Below are positions 42,276 through 51,222 of a DNA stretch of 58,314 nt, one piece after another. Position numbers and translations under genes: made by a program. Below the pieces are notes generated by a model. The model saw only the letters and a program-made list of their open reading frames with translations, was not told where the DNA came from and did no database searches. Source of the stretch: Chitinophagaceae bacterium (GTDB taxonomy: Bacteria; Bacteroidota; Bacteroidia; Chitinophagales; Chitinophagaceae); contig JAICGN010000013.1 in assembly GCA_025923075.1 (NCBI GenBank), forward strand, positions 1 to 58,314. The letters are read 5' to 3'. Numbering within the stretch: position 1 is the stretch's first letter; each line of letters begins with the position of its first letter.

Positions 42276-43292
42276 ATGGCCGACATGCACTATCACGATT
42301 ACCTGCAACTTGACAGGATCCTCAACGCGCAATTACCCGAAAGTGACAAGCAAAATTTGTCGGCACATGATGAAATGCTTTTCATTATCATTCATCAAAC
42401 CTATGAGCTTTGGTTCAAACAACTTCATCATGAAGTAGATGCTGTTGCAAAGATCATGAGTAAACCTGCCCTCAATGATAATTCACCCGAGCTGCAAACT
42501 GTTGTTCATCGGCTCAATCGTTGCGTTACCATTTTAAGAGTACTTGTTCATCAGATCGACATCATGGAAACAATGACGCCAATGGATTTCCTTGACTTCC
42601 GTGATATGCTTAGACCAGCATCAGGTTTTCAAAGCTGGCAGTTCAAACAACTCGAAGCAAAACTGGGATTGAAGTTTGATAACAGGCATGGCAAAGAATA
42701 TTACACTGCCCAGTTAAAAAAGGAACATGTTGATGTAATCAAAAATTCTGAAAGCAACAGATCCCTCCTGGAACTGGTAAATAACTGGCTTGAAAGAATG
42801 CCGCTGGCTCCACCATTATCTGATGATCCAGATTCATTCTGGCAGATCTATCGCAACAGCTATGAAGGAAGTCTTGCCGACATTGAAAAAGGAAATCTTT
42901 CAGCACTTGATGAAGTTTTCTTTAACATCAGGCATCAAAACTCAGAAATCAAACAATCGTTTTCAGCTGCTGCTTCCAGAGCGGCTTTATTTATTATGCT
43001 TTATCGTGGTTACCCTTTACTACAACAGCCTTTTCAATTGTTGAATAGTTTGCTGGAAATAGATGAACAATTAAGTTCATGGCGGTATCGACACATGAAT
43101 ATGGTGCACCGGATGATCGGTACAAGAATTGGAACTGGTGGAAGTTCAGGGAAAGATTATTTAAAAGCTGCAGCAGACAAACATTATATCTTCAGAGAAA
43201 TTGCACAGCTCAACAGTTTTCTTATTGAAAGGAGAAAATTGCCGGCGCTTCCGAAGGAAATGGAAATAAGGTTAGGATTTGTTCAACAATAA
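42276..43292 (+). CDS. kynA: tryptophan 2,3-dioxygenase
   Basis: The 338-residue haem enzyme opens the indole ring of tryptophan to N-formylkynurenine, the first kynurenine-pathway step. Diagnostic blocks are MADMHYHDYLQLDRILNAQL, HDEMLFIIIHQTYELWFKQL (the substrate and haem pocket), FLDFRDMLRPASGFQSWQFK, RYRHMNMVHRMIGTRIGTGG (containing the proximal-histidine region) and SSGKDYLKAAADKHYIFREI. The protein is complete. Other kynurenine genes (kynB, kynU) are not in the window. The 3' end is 3 bp from the convergent hydrolase gene. Confidence 0.96.
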   Translation: MADMHYHDYLQLDRILNAQLPESDKQNLSAHDEMLFIIIHQTYELWFKQLHHEVDAVAKIMSKPALNDNSPELQTVVHRLNRCVTILRVLVHQIDIMETMTPMDFLDFRDMLRPASGFQSWQFKQLEAKLGLKFDNRHGKEYYTAQLKKEHVDVIKNSESNRSLLELVNNWLERMPLAPPLSDDPDSFWQIYRNSYEGSLADIEKGNLSALDEVFFNIRHQNSEIKQSFSAAASRAALFIMLYRGYPLLQQPFQLLNSLLEIDEQLSSWRYRHMNMVHRMIGTRIGTGGSSGKDYLKAAADKHYIFREIAQLNSFLIERRKLPALPKEMEIRLGFVQQ

Positions 43293-43295
43293 TAT

Positions 43296-44183
43296 TTAAA
43301 AAAACCTGGCGACTGCGTCAAACTTCCTATAAGGTTTTTTGAAGAATGCTTCAATCTTAGCGTTAAATTCATTTGCATAGACGATCGGTGTGCTATGTCC
43401 TGAGTTTGGCAGTATCCATAAATAAGCAGTTGGAATATTTTTATAGATCTCCAATGTATGTTCTTCTTTAATTACATCATGATCCCCGGCAATGACTAAT
43501 GTCGGACAACTTATCTTTTGCAGATCAATTAACGGAATATGAGGATTTTCTACCAGGAGCTTTAATAATTTATATCCGCGTTTTTCCATTGCATTTTTAT
43601 CAGGCTTGGCTTTAAGCTCGGTGTACATTGGTATCACCATATTCCAAACATCTTGTGGTACAGCTGTTGTATCAGGGCGAAGGTTTGCTCCCGTAATTGC
43701 AAGCTTTTTTACCTTTTCAGGATGACGGATAGCCATCAATAATCCATTAATGCCACCATCACTCCAACCGACTACACAGGCCGAATCGATTTTCATTGCA
43801 TCAAGCAATGCTGCGTAATCATCCGCCATCATTTCATAGCTAAGTGAATCTGCAGCATCAGCTGATTTTCCCTGTGCACGGCTATCAGCAATGATCACTT
43901 TATATTTTTGTGAGAAATATGGAATTTGCTTGGTGAAGTTGTTTATTGAACCTCCGTTGCCATGAATAAACAATAATGGTTTTCCCTGCCCATAAACCTC
44001 AACATACATTTTAAATCCGCGAATGTTATAATATTTTCCGGCAGCTTTGTTCTTTCCATAAATATTTTTGGGATCACTCGTCATCTTTTCAAACTCGGCC
44101 TGGAGTTTTGCAAAGTCATCTTGCGAATATGATAGGGGTACAATTGCATTTAAGACAACAAATAGAAGCAGGAGTTTTTTCAT
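43296..44183 (-). CDS. alpha/beta hydrolase, secreted
   Basis: The start at 44183 (MKKLLLLFVVLNAIVPLSYS) gives a proper signal peptide; the longer frame to 44249 includes a terminator stem. The 295-residue protein has the alpha/beta hydrolase landmarks: PLLFIHGNGGSINNF (oxyanion loop), VIIADSRAQGKSADA, VVGWSDGGINGLLMA (nucleophile Ser in GWSDGG), LVIAGDHDVIKEEH (acid Asp) and LPNSGHSTPIV (catalytic His). The full triad is visible. The substrate is unknown. It is convergent with the tryptophan dioxygenase gene. Confidence 0.92.
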   Translation of the reverse strand: MKKLLLLFVVLNAIVPLSYSQDDFAKLQAEFEKMTSDPKNIYGKNKAAGKYYNIRGFKMYVEVYGQGKPLLFIHGNGGSINNFTKQIPYFSQKYKVIIADSRAQGKSADAADSLSYEMMADDYAALLDAMKIDSACVVGWSDGGINGLLMAIRHPEKVKKLAITGANLRPDTTAVPQDVWNMVIPMYTELKAKPDKNAMEKRGYKLLKLLVENPHIPLIDLQKISCPTLVIAGDHDVIKEEHTLEIYKNIPTAYLWILPNSGHSTPIVYANEFNAKIEAFFKKPYRKFDAVARFF

Positions 44184-44218
44184 GATGACTTGTTTTAAAA
44201 CGAACAAGATAAAAAAAG

Positions 44219-44247
44219 AAAGAGGTATTAAAAAAATACCTCTTTTC
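44219..44247 (-). terminator. terminator of the 159-residue protein gene
   Basis: AAAGAGGTAT (44219-44228) pairs with ATACCTCTTT (44236-44245). An A-rich loop and flank give U-runs on the minus strand. It lies between 44282 and the preferred hydrolase start at 44183. Confidence 0.75.
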
Positions 44248-44281
44248 AATTAACCTTATAGCTAAAAACTAAAGAGACGTG

Positions 44282-44761
44282 TTAGAATGTATAACGAATG
44301 CCAAGTCCACCCCAATGAGAAAAACCAACATACTCTCCAAATTCAAATGAAGGTTGCCAATCGATGGATAGATTTATCGGGGCCCCACTGAACTTATAAT
44401 CCAATCCTAATACTCCATCAATGCCAACATAAACACCATCGATATGATGATTATGATCATTATAGTAATCATAAAAACCAATATGTGCCCCGGGTCCTAC
44501 ATACCATTTCAAACCTTTCGCATCGGCAAAGTTTCCATGTATTTCATACAAACCAGTGAACCGAAATCCGCGATTCCAGAAATATGCAATGAATTCGCCG
44601 GCATTGTTTCCTTCAAAAAAATGTTTGAATGTAATTCCTGCGCCATCCCAGACTTTCACACCAAGGGCAGATCGATAGGAAGAGCTATGAGTGCTTTTGC
44701 TTTGGGCTTGCGATAAAAAAAACGAACAAAGGATCACGAACAATAAAAATAGCTTTCTCAT
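44282..44761 (-). CDS. small beta-rich outer-membrane-like protein
   Basis: The 159-residue protein has a signal peptide (RKLFLLFVILCSFFLSQAQ). It then alternates hydrophobic and polar residues with many aromatics (GEFIAYFWNRGFRFTGLYEI, GLKWYVGPGAHIGFYDYYND) and ends SHWGGLGIRYTF with a C-terminal Phe. That pattern is typical of an eight-strand outer-membrane barrel, though no named family is recognised. It is 71 bp from the MFS gene upstream on the same strand. Function unknown. Confidence 0.78.
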   Translation of the reverse strand: MRKLFLLFVILCSFFLSQAQSKSTHSSSYRSALGVKVWDGAGITFKHFFEGNNAGEFIAYFWNRGFRFTGLYEIHGNFADAKGLKWYVGPGAHIGFYDYYNDHNHHIDGVYVGIDGVLGLDYKFSGAPINLSIDWQPSFEFGEYVGFSHWGGLGIRYTF

Positions 44762-44832
44762 AAAAAATTGATTTTTAATTATTGTCTAAACCCCATTTTC
44801 GTGCCAGAAAGAAAATAATATGAATGGGGCAG

Positions 44833-46032
44833 TCAATTTTTCCTGAAACTCAGAAAGAAGTAAGTCATTACAAAAAAAGCGATAGCGGCAGTCATTATAA
44901 ATGTGTAGGAACTTCCCAGGTTGCTCCAGATAAACCCGGCAATTGTACTTGCACCTAACGTACAAATACTTTGACAGGAAGTGTAAAATCCCACTGCAGT
45001 AGCGGTATTCTTATTGTGAGCAATATTTGTTATCCAGGCTTTGGATATGCCATCGGTGGCTGCCGAAAAAATTCCATAAAGAGCAAACAACAAGAAGATG
45101 ATTGTTATTGACGGATCAAACGCAAACCCCGCGTAGACCGTAGCAAATATTAATAACCCTATAAGAAAGAGTTTTTTAAAACCGATTTTATCAGCCAGGG
45201 CGCCAAGGGGATAAGAACCAAGAGCCCAAACAAGATTATAAAGCACATAAGCTGCAATTGTTATTGTATCACTTGTAAATGTTGTGCCCAGTATTCTGAT
45301 CGTGTCATCCCCAATCACTTCCTTTGTTTTTAGGAGTAGAAAGACATCAGAGCTATTAAACAATGCAAATAACAATAACCCGGTAACCAGCTTTTTATAT
45401 TCTGGTGTTGCAATTTTCCAGTATCTAAAAAAGCTAAAGAAATTTCCTTTCTCCAATGTGGAAGCCGGTTGTTTTTTTTCTTTGAGCAGGAAAAGGAACA
45501 GCACGCTGATAATGCCGGGAATAAACGCGATATAAAATAGAGTTTTGTATTCACCAGGATAATATAATAGAAACACAAGGGCAATCGCGGGTCCGATGGT
45601 GGCTCCGGCCGTATCAAGACTCCGGTTAAATCCAAAAACCCTTGCCTTTGTTTCTTTTGTCGCTTCCTGTGATATCAATGCGTCTTTTGCAGCTACCCGT
45701 ACACCTTTACCAAGACGATCAAGCGTTCTTACAAAAAAGATCCAAAGTGCTGCCGTAAAAAAACCGATCAATGGTTTTGAAATCGCACTCAGAAAATATC
45801 CCAGCTTAACGAAAGGCAGCCGACTGCCTTTTTCATCGCTTAGTTTTCCAAAATATCCTTTGCTGATGCCGGCCGCAAAATTGACAAAGCCTTCAAGGAT
45901 GCCGATCCACAAAACGGAAAACCCGATCTCTTTTAAATACACGGGTATGATAGGATAAAGCATTTCGCTTGCCACATCAGCGAATAAACTGACAAATGAA
46001 AGAATTAAAACAGTCCGGGTAATGATTCGCAT
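44833..46032 (-). CDS. MFS transporter
   Basis: The 399-residue protein has 12 predicted helices. The N-terminus is MRIITRTVLILSFVSLFADV, followed by ASEMLYPIIPVYLKEIGFSV. The MFS loop motif is GKLSDEKGSRLPFVKLGY, and further blocks are FVRTLDRLGKGVRVAAKDAL, FNRSLDTAGATIGPAIALVF and YNLVWALGSYPLGALADKIG. This is the branch that shows SxFxDVASEM near its start; the substrate is unknown. It has a good promoter just upstream (46067-46096). The two small genes downstream on the same strand may be read through from it. Confidence 0.92.
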   Translation of the reverse strand: MRIITRTVLILSFVSLFADVASEMLYPIIPVYLKEIGFSVLWIGILEGFVNFAAGISKGYFGKLSDEKGSRLPFVKLGYFLSAISKPLIGFFTAALWIFFVRTLDRLGKGVRVAAKDALISQEATKETKARVFGFNRSLDTAGATIGPAIALVFLLYYPGEYKTLFYIAFIPGIISVLFLFLLKEKKQPASTLEKGNFFSFFRYWKIATPEYKKLVTGLLLFALFNSSDVFLLLKTKEVIGDDTIRILGTTFTSDTITIAAYVLYNLVWALGSYPLGALADKIGFKKLFLIGLLIFATVYAGFAFDPSITIIFLLFALYGIFSAATDGISKAWITNIAHNKNTATAVGFYTSCQSICTLGASTIAGFIWSNLGSSYTFIMTAAIAFFVMTYFFLSFRKN

Positions 46033-46066
46033 GAGTAATGTGCAAATTAACGAATATGCAAATGTG

Positions 46067-46096
46067 CAAATCTAACCTTGAATTGTGAATGGTCAA
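46067..46096 (-). promoter_or_regulatory. repeat-derived promoter of the MFS transporter gene
   Basis: On the minus strand TTG (46096-46094), a 19-nt spacer and TAGATTTG (46074-46067) match the consensus. The -33 region lies in TTGACCATTCACAATT, the same repeat unit as upstream of the tryptophan dioxygenase gene. Confidence 0.6.
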
Positions 46097-46330
46097 CGGT
46101 GAATGTCTTGAATCGTGAATCCTCAGTCGTCAGACGGCCTTTTACTCAAGATTCACGTCTCACGGCTCACGAAAAAAAGTGATACTTCGACAAGCTCAGT
46201 AGAATTACGGAACGTATAAGAGTGTCCTTCGCTTTGCTGGGATAAACTGTGCGACAGAAGTATAATAAAATTCGTTCAGCCAGCGCAGTTAAATTTCTTT
46301 TAACAGCAAATTGGAGAATGCCAGAGTAAA
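46097..46330. other. repeat-filled spacer upstream of mreB
   Basis: Besides the promoter for the MFS gene, it holds a CGTGAAT/ATTCACG inverted pair (46115-46121 and about 46151-46157), GTCAGACGG, a CTTCGACAAGCTCAG segment at about 46186-46200, and a GTGCGACAGAAG segment at about 46250-46262. No ORF or RNA gene is seen here. Confidence 0.55.
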
Positions 46331-46357
46331 AAAATCTTTGGCTATCAGGGTTTTCGC

Positions 46358-46389
46358 TTTGCTAATTCAAACAAATTCCTACAACTTTG
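46358..46389 (+). promoter_or_regulatory. candidate mreB promoter
   Basis: TTTG (46358-46361) lies 18 nt upstream of TACAACTTTG (46380-46389), an imperfect -7 element. mreB starts 26 nt after it. Confidence 0.4.
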
Positions 46390-46414
46390 CACACATTAAA
46401 TCCAATCCTCATAA

Positions 46415-47440
46415 ATGGGACTATTTAACTGGTTTACACAAGAAATAGCTATCGATCTGGGTACCGCCAATACCCTCATAATACATAATGACGAAGTTGT
46501 AGTAAATGAACCTTCGATTATAGCCCTAAACCGTAACAACCCAAAGGAAGTACTTGCTGTAGGCAAAAGGGCATTGATGATGCATGAAAAAACACATGAA
46601 AGCATCCGCACCGTTCGACCGCTGAAAGATGGTGTGATCGCCGATTTCAATGCGGCAGAGCTGATGATCCGTGAACTCATTAAATTGGTTTATACCAAGA
46701 AACCTATGTTCCCTCCAAGTTGGCGGATGATGATCTGTATTCCTTCCTCTATTACCGAAGTTGAAAAAAGAGCCGTTCGTGACAGCGCCGAGCAAGCTGG
46801 TGCAAAAGAGGTATACCTTATCCATGAACCGATGGCCGCTGCATTGGGAATTGGTATTGATGTAGAAGAGCCAGTCGGCAATATGATCATTGATATTGGT
46901 GGCGGCACAACGGGGATTACGGTGATTGCACTTGCCGGTATAGTTTGTGATCAAAGTATCCGTATCGCAGGTGATGAATTTACGGCTGATATCATGGAGG
47001 CATTGCGCCGTTATCATAGTTTATTGATTGGTGAAAGAACAGCTGAACAGATCAAGATCCAGGTAGGCGCAGCAATGAAAGACCTTGAAACACCTCCGGA
47101 CGATATTCCGGTAAATGGTCGTGACCTTGTCACCGGTATACCAAAGCAGATCATGGTCAGCTTCCAGGAAATAGCTGAAGCGCTGGATAAAAGTATTTTC
47201 AAAATTGAAGAGGCGATCCTCAAGGCGCTTGAACAAACTCCTCCTGAACTGGCAGCCGACATTTATCGCCGCGGACTTTACCTTACAGGTGGAGGCGCTT
47301 TGTTAAGAGGATTAGACAAAAGATTAAGCCAAAAAATCAAATTGCCCGTGCATATTGCCGACGATCCGCTGAAAAGTGTGGTCCGTGGCACAGGCATTGC
47401 ATTAAAGCACTACGACAGGTATCCGTTTGTGATGCGATAG
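46415..47440 (+). CDS. mreB: rod shape-determining protein MreB
   Basis: The 341-residue bacterial actin organises the lateral wall-synthesis complex under the inner membrane. It has the N-terminal membrane-binding FNWFTQEIAIDLGTANTLI, phosphate 1 motif, ICIPSSITEVEKRAVRDSAE, then EPMAAALGIGIDVEEPVGNM, IIDIGGGTTGITVIALAGIV (phosphate 2), DIYRRGLYLTGGGALLRGLD and the C-terminal GTGIALKHYDRYPFVMR. It is complete. It leads the operon mreB-mreC-mreD-mrdA-rodA; 132 bp separate it from mreC. Confidence 0.98.
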   Translation: MGLFNWFTQEIAIDLGTANTLIIHNDEVVVNEPSIIALNRNNPKEVLAVGKRALMMHEKTHESIRTVRPLKDGVIADFNAAELMIRELIKLVYTKKPMFPPSWRMMICIPSSITEVEKRAVRDSAEQAGAKEVYLIHEPMAAALGIGIDVEEPVGNMIIDIGGGTTGITVIALAGIVCDQSIRIAGDEFTADIMEALRRYHSLLIGERTAEQIKIQVGAAMKDLETPPDDIPVNGRDLVTGIPKQIMVSFQEIAEALDKSIFKIEEAILKALEQTPPELAADIYRRGLYLTGGGALLRGLDKRLSQKIKLPVHIADDPLKSVVRGTGIALKHYDRYPFVMR

Positions 47441-47572
47441 ATCGGCCCTTATCCGAAAAAGTCCTTCGGACAAACTTTCCAAAGGCAAGGCTTAACATCA
47501 TTTTAAATATGAATCTTCAATTTATAAACGACCTTCAAAGTCCTTTTCTCTGGAAAGGATTTAGGATAGGCT

Positions 47573-48451
47573 ATGCGTAACGTGTTTCTCTTCATCCGCC
47601 GTTATTTTACTTTTATCAGTTTCGTGCTGTTGCAGGTGCTGGCACTCTCCATGTTGTTCCGGTATAATAAGTATCAGCGGGCAGTATTTCTGGGGAAGGC
47701 CAATGAAATAACAGGCTACTTCAATTCAAAGTACGACAACGTCGATGATTATTTTCATCTGAAAGAGGAGAACCTTCGGATACATAAAATGAATGACTCG
47801 CTTTTAAACTTATTACCGGGAAATTTCGTAAAGGTTGATACGGGTTCGCATGTCATAACAGATACGGTTACTTACGATACAAGTTACCTGGTGAGAAAAT
47901 ACCTTGCAAAGGAAGCAAAGGTGGTAAGCAACTCAATCAATAGTCAAAAAAATTATTTCCAGATCAACCGGGGAGCAAGGCAGGGAATAAAAGATAACAT
48001 GGCAGTCATCAATTCGGACGGAAGTGTAGTTGGTCAAATTGTAGGAGTGAGTGATAATTTCAGCCAGGCAATGAGTCTGCTTCATGTGCATAGCACGGTA
48101 AGTGCAATGATGAAAAAAAGCAGGAACAATGGCCGGATAGAATGGGATGGTCAAAGTCCTTTTTACCTCACATTGAAGAACATTCCCAAGAGTGATTCTG
48201 TACTTGTTGGGGATACTGTGTTGACGGGTATTAACTCTTATAACTATCCACCGGGATGGATCATTGGAAGAGTATCCGAGATAGTAGAAGATAAAAGTAC
48301 CAATTTTTATGTATTGAGGGTAAGACCGTCTGCTAATTTTCAAAACCTGCAGCAGGTATTTGTGATAGAAAACCTCCAACGGGAGGAACAGGTGACGTTG
48401 GATAAAGCCACGCAAAAAAAAGTAGATGACCTAAACAAAAGAAAGCAATGA
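47573..48451 (+). CDS. mreC: rod shape-determining protein MreC
   Basis: The 292-residue protein has one membrane helix at residues about 12-28 (YFTFISFVLLQVLALSMLFR), a coiled-coil stretch, and a periplasmic beta domain (INRGARQGIKDNMAVINSDG, VGQIVGVSDNFSQAMSLLHV, LTLKNIPKSDSVLVGDTVLT, YPPGWIIGRVSEIVEDKST). It scaffolds PBP2 and RodA in the elongasome. The start codon ATG at 47573 is preceded by 132 bp from mreB. The stop overlaps the mreD start by 4 bp. Confidence 0.95.
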   Translation: MRNVFLFIRRYFTFISFVLLQVLALSMLFRYNKYQRAVFLGKANEITGYFNSKYDNVDDYFHLKEENLRIHKMNDSLLNLLPGNFVKVDTGSHVITDTVTYDTSYLVRKYLAKEAKVVSNSINSQKNYFQINRGARQGIKDNMAVINSDGSVVGQIVGVSDNFSQAMSLLHVHSTVSAMMKKSRNNGRIEWDGQSPFYLTLKNIPKSDSVLVGDTVLTGINSYNYPPGWIIGRVSEIVEDKSTNFYVLRVRPSANFQNLQQVFVIENLQREEQVTLDKATQKKVDDLNKRKQ

Positions 48452-48984
48452 ATGACGTGCTAAAGAACATTATCAGGTTTATTCTTTTCATTGGCCTGCA
48501 AGTGTATGTGCTTGATAAAGTGCCGGCATTGCATCGGTTTATTATCCCTATTATCTACTTTCTTTTTATTCTTTGGCTTCCCTTTTCAGTCTCAAGATTC
48601 TGGTTATTGATAATCGGTTTTATTACAGGATTGTCTTATGATTATTTTAAGAACACTCCGGGTCTGCACGCTGCTGCTTGCGTATTGATTGCCTATTTCA
48701 GACCGTTCATTGTTAATATACTGATACCAAAAGATACTTCGGAATTCAATTACAGTGAGCCTTCTGCAAAAGCAATGGGCTGGGCACCTTATGGCGTATA
48801 TGTATTTGCACTCTCGCTCCTCCATCATGGATATTTGCTGTTGCTGGAATGGCTTGATGTCGGCAACATCCTGGATCTTCTGGTTAAAGTAGTTGCCACC
48901 ACGGCGATTAGTATCCTCCTGATATTTACTGCAGAAATCCTGTTTCCAAGACGAATGAAATACAGGACCAATACGGCGTATTAG
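48448..48984 (+). CDS. mreD: rod shape-determining protein MreD
   Basis: The 178-residue integral membrane protein has about five helices (NIIRFILFIGLQVYVLDKVP, FIIPIIYFLFILWLPFSVSR, FWLLIIGFITGLSYDYFKNT, GLHAAACVLIAYFRPFIVNI). The family is recognised by position and by GLSYDYFKNTPGLHAAACVL. It belongs to the elongasome membrane core. Its ATG overlaps the mreC stop by 4 bp. The gap to mrdA is 144 bp. Confidence 0.9.
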   Translation: MNDVLKNIIRFILFIGLQVYVLDKVPALHRFIIPIIYFLFILWLPFSVSRFWLLIIGFITGLSYDYFKNTPGLHAAACVLIAYFRPFIVNILIPKDTSEFNYSEPSAKAMGWAPYGVYVFALSLLHHGYLLLLEWLDVGNILDLLVKVVATTAISILLIFTAEILFPRRMKYRTNTAY

Positions 48985-49128
48985 GTTAGAAATTGGTAAT
49001 AACACATCCAAAGGTCAACTTCCAAAATTTATAATAGAAAATTAAATAGTATAAACAGCATTTTAAAACCAATTTCTTCGTTGTAATTTGCATGAGTACA
49101 TCGTACAGTTTACCTCGTACATATTTTT

Positions 49129-51222
49129 ATGCCTGTGTTTAACCAATCAAGGAGCCGTATCATCAAACTAATCTTTACAGTTGCATTTTTAGTGATATTA
49201 GTACAACTGTTCAATCTCCAGGTCATTTCGGGTAAATATCGAAAGCTGGCAATGGATAATGCTGTTTATCCGAAAATCGTGTACCCGGAACGAGGAATTA
49301 TTTTTGACCGTAAGGGCAAAGCCATCCTGAATAATTCTATCATGTATGACATGATGGTAACTCCTGCGGAAATAAAAGGAATAGACACACTGGAATTTTG
49401 CAGGATGATGGAGATCGATACTGCGGAATTTAATCGGAGGATACTTGATGCAAGATTTAAAAACACTGCTGTTCGTCCTTCTATTTTTGAAGACTTACTT
49501 ACCCCCGAGCTCCAGGTGAGATTTGAAGAAAACAGCTGGAAGTTTCCGGGTTTTGTTTTAGTGCAGAGACCGGTAAGGGTCTATCCCTTTAAAGCTGCTG
49601 CCCACATACTGGGTTATATCGCCGAAGTAAGTCCAAAGCAAATTGAAAACTCTGAGAGTTTCTACCGGATGGGGGATTATGTAGGTCAAACGGGCCTGGA
49701 GGCTATTTATGAAAAGGTATTAATGGGGCAGCGTGGCGTACAATATTTAATTAAGGATAATAAGAACAGGTTAGTAGGCTCTTATGAAAAAGGCGAATTT
49801 GATACTGCTGCAATCGCGGGGCGGGGGTTAAGAACTTTTATTGATATCGAACTGCAGCAACTGGCAGAAAAATTAATGACGAACAAAGTTGGCTCAGTAG
49901 TGGCGCTTGATCCAAAAACAGGCGGCATACTTGCAATGACATCCGGTCCTAATTTTAACCCGAATGAATTGACGGGCCCGGACAAAAACAAAAACTATAC
50001 AAGGCTCGTATTGGATGTTTCTGCTCCCCTGTTGAATCGTGCCATTAAAGGTCAGTATCCACCTGGTTCGACATTTAAACCATTAGGCGCGCTGATTGCA
50101 TTAGATGAAGGAGTGATTAACGCAAACTATGGTTTTCCTTGCGGAGGAAGATATCATGGATGTGGCATCGGTAAACCGGCCTGCACACACTCAGGCGGCG
50201 GACATGCAGCTACTCTACGATTGTCGATCGCGAATTCCTGTAATTCTTATTATGCACATGTTTACCGATTGACTGTGGATAATCCGAAATATAAAAACGT
50301 AAAAGACGGGTATGAGAAATGGCATGATTACATGAATGCCTTTGGATTAGGTGTCCGTCTTGGCATTGATCTCCCAAGTGAGGATAGAGGAAATATTCCT
50401 GATACGGCTGTTTATAACAGGGAGTATCGTAATCAATGGAACTCCTGTACAAACCTTACGTTAGGTATTGGCCAGGATAAAATGCTTGCTACTCCACTTC
50501 AACTGGCGAATGCAATGTGCATAGTCGCCAATAAAGGATATTATTATACGCCTCATTTTGTCGATAAGATAGAGGGCGAAACAGAAGAGGATACCGCTTT
50601 ATTAAATAAATACAGGAAGAAGCATGAAGTACTTACTAATATTTCAGATCTAGACTACAACGAAGTGATAGATGGCATGCAGGATGTTGTGGAATCCGGT
50701 ACTGCCCGGATCGCAAAAATTCCCGGAATTGAAATATGCGCAAAAACAGGGACTGCCGAAAACTTTACATTTCTTGATGGAAAAAAATTAAAGCTCCCTG
50801 ACAATTCAATGTTCGTTTGCTTTGCGCCTAAAGAAAATCCCAGAATTGCTTTGGCGGTAACAGTAGAGAATGCCGGCTTTGGTTCTACTTGGGCAGGACC
50901 TATTGCAAGAATATTAATGGAGAAATACCTCAATGACACGATACAGGAAAAAAGCAAAGCAGATGTTGAACGAATATCAAACACTGATTTAATGCCTAAG
51001 TATTATATAAGAAAGCAATATATCACTGACTCTTTAAGGGCGGTAGAATGGTTTAAACTCACAAAAGACAGTTCTTACATAAAAAAATATGTTTTTGAAA
51101 ATACAACAGCTCCTGGTCCGGAAGAAAATAAAGAGCAAGGAAAGCAAGAGAAGAAAGAGAGCCTGGTTTTTAGGAATGTCGAAAGAAGCTACCGCCAAAA
51201 ACAGTTTGTCCGTACAACATGA
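49129..51222 (+). CDS. mrdA: penicillin-binding protein 2 (elongasome transpeptidase)
   Basis: The 697-residue protein has an N-terminal membrane helix (IIKLIFTVAFLVILVQLFNL), a PBP dimerisation/pedestal region (VYPERGIIFDRKGKAILNN, VYPFKAAAHILGYIAEVSPK, YVGQTGLEAIYEKVLMGQRG) and a transpeptidase domain with SxxK in GSTFKPLGA (Ser about 314), SCN in IANSCNSYYAH (about 370) and KTG in AKTGTAENF (about 537). It crosslinks lateral-wall peptidoglycan with RodA. Its C-terminal 60 residues are a charged tail (PEENKEQGKQEKKESL) longer than in E. coli PBP2. It overlaps rodA by 4 bp. Confidence 0.97.
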   Translation: MPVFNQSRSRIIKLIFTVAFLVILVQLFNLQVISGKYRKLAMDNAVYPKIVYPERGIIFDRKGKAILNNSIMYDMMVTPAEIKGIDTLEFCRMMEIDTAEFNRRILDARFKNTAVRPSIFEDLLTPELQVRFEENSWKFPGFVLVQRPVRVYPFKAAAHILGYIAEVSPKQIENSESFYRMGDYVGQTGLEAIYEKVLMGQRGVQYLIKDNKNRLVGSYEKGEFDTAAIAGRGLRTFIDIELQQLAEKLMTNKVGSVVALDPKTGGILAMTSGPNFNPNELTGPDKNKNYTRLVLDVSAPLLNRAIKGQYPPGSTFKPLGALIALDEGVINANYGFPCGGRYHGCGIGKPACTHSGGGHAATLRLSIANSCNSYYAHVYRLTVDNPKYKNVKDGYEKWHDYMNAFGLGVRLGIDLPSEDRGNIPDTAVYNREYRNQWNSCTNLTLGIGQDKMLATPLQLANAMCIVANKGYYYTPHFVDKIEGETEEDTALLNKYRKKHEVLTNISDLDYNEVIDGMQDVVESGTARIAKIPGIEICAKTGTAENFTFLDGKKLKLPDNSMFVCFAPKENPRIALAVTVENAGFGSTWAGPIARILMEKYLNDTIQEKSKADVERISNTDLMPKYYIRKQYITDSLRAVEWFKLTKDSSYIKKYVFENTTAPGPEENKEQGKQEKKESLVFRNVERSYRQKQFVRTT

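Noticed and set aside
44183-44249. N-terminal extension of the alpha/beta hydrolase
   Set aside because: It encodes a terminator stem and would give a second hydrophobic segment before the normal signal peptide.
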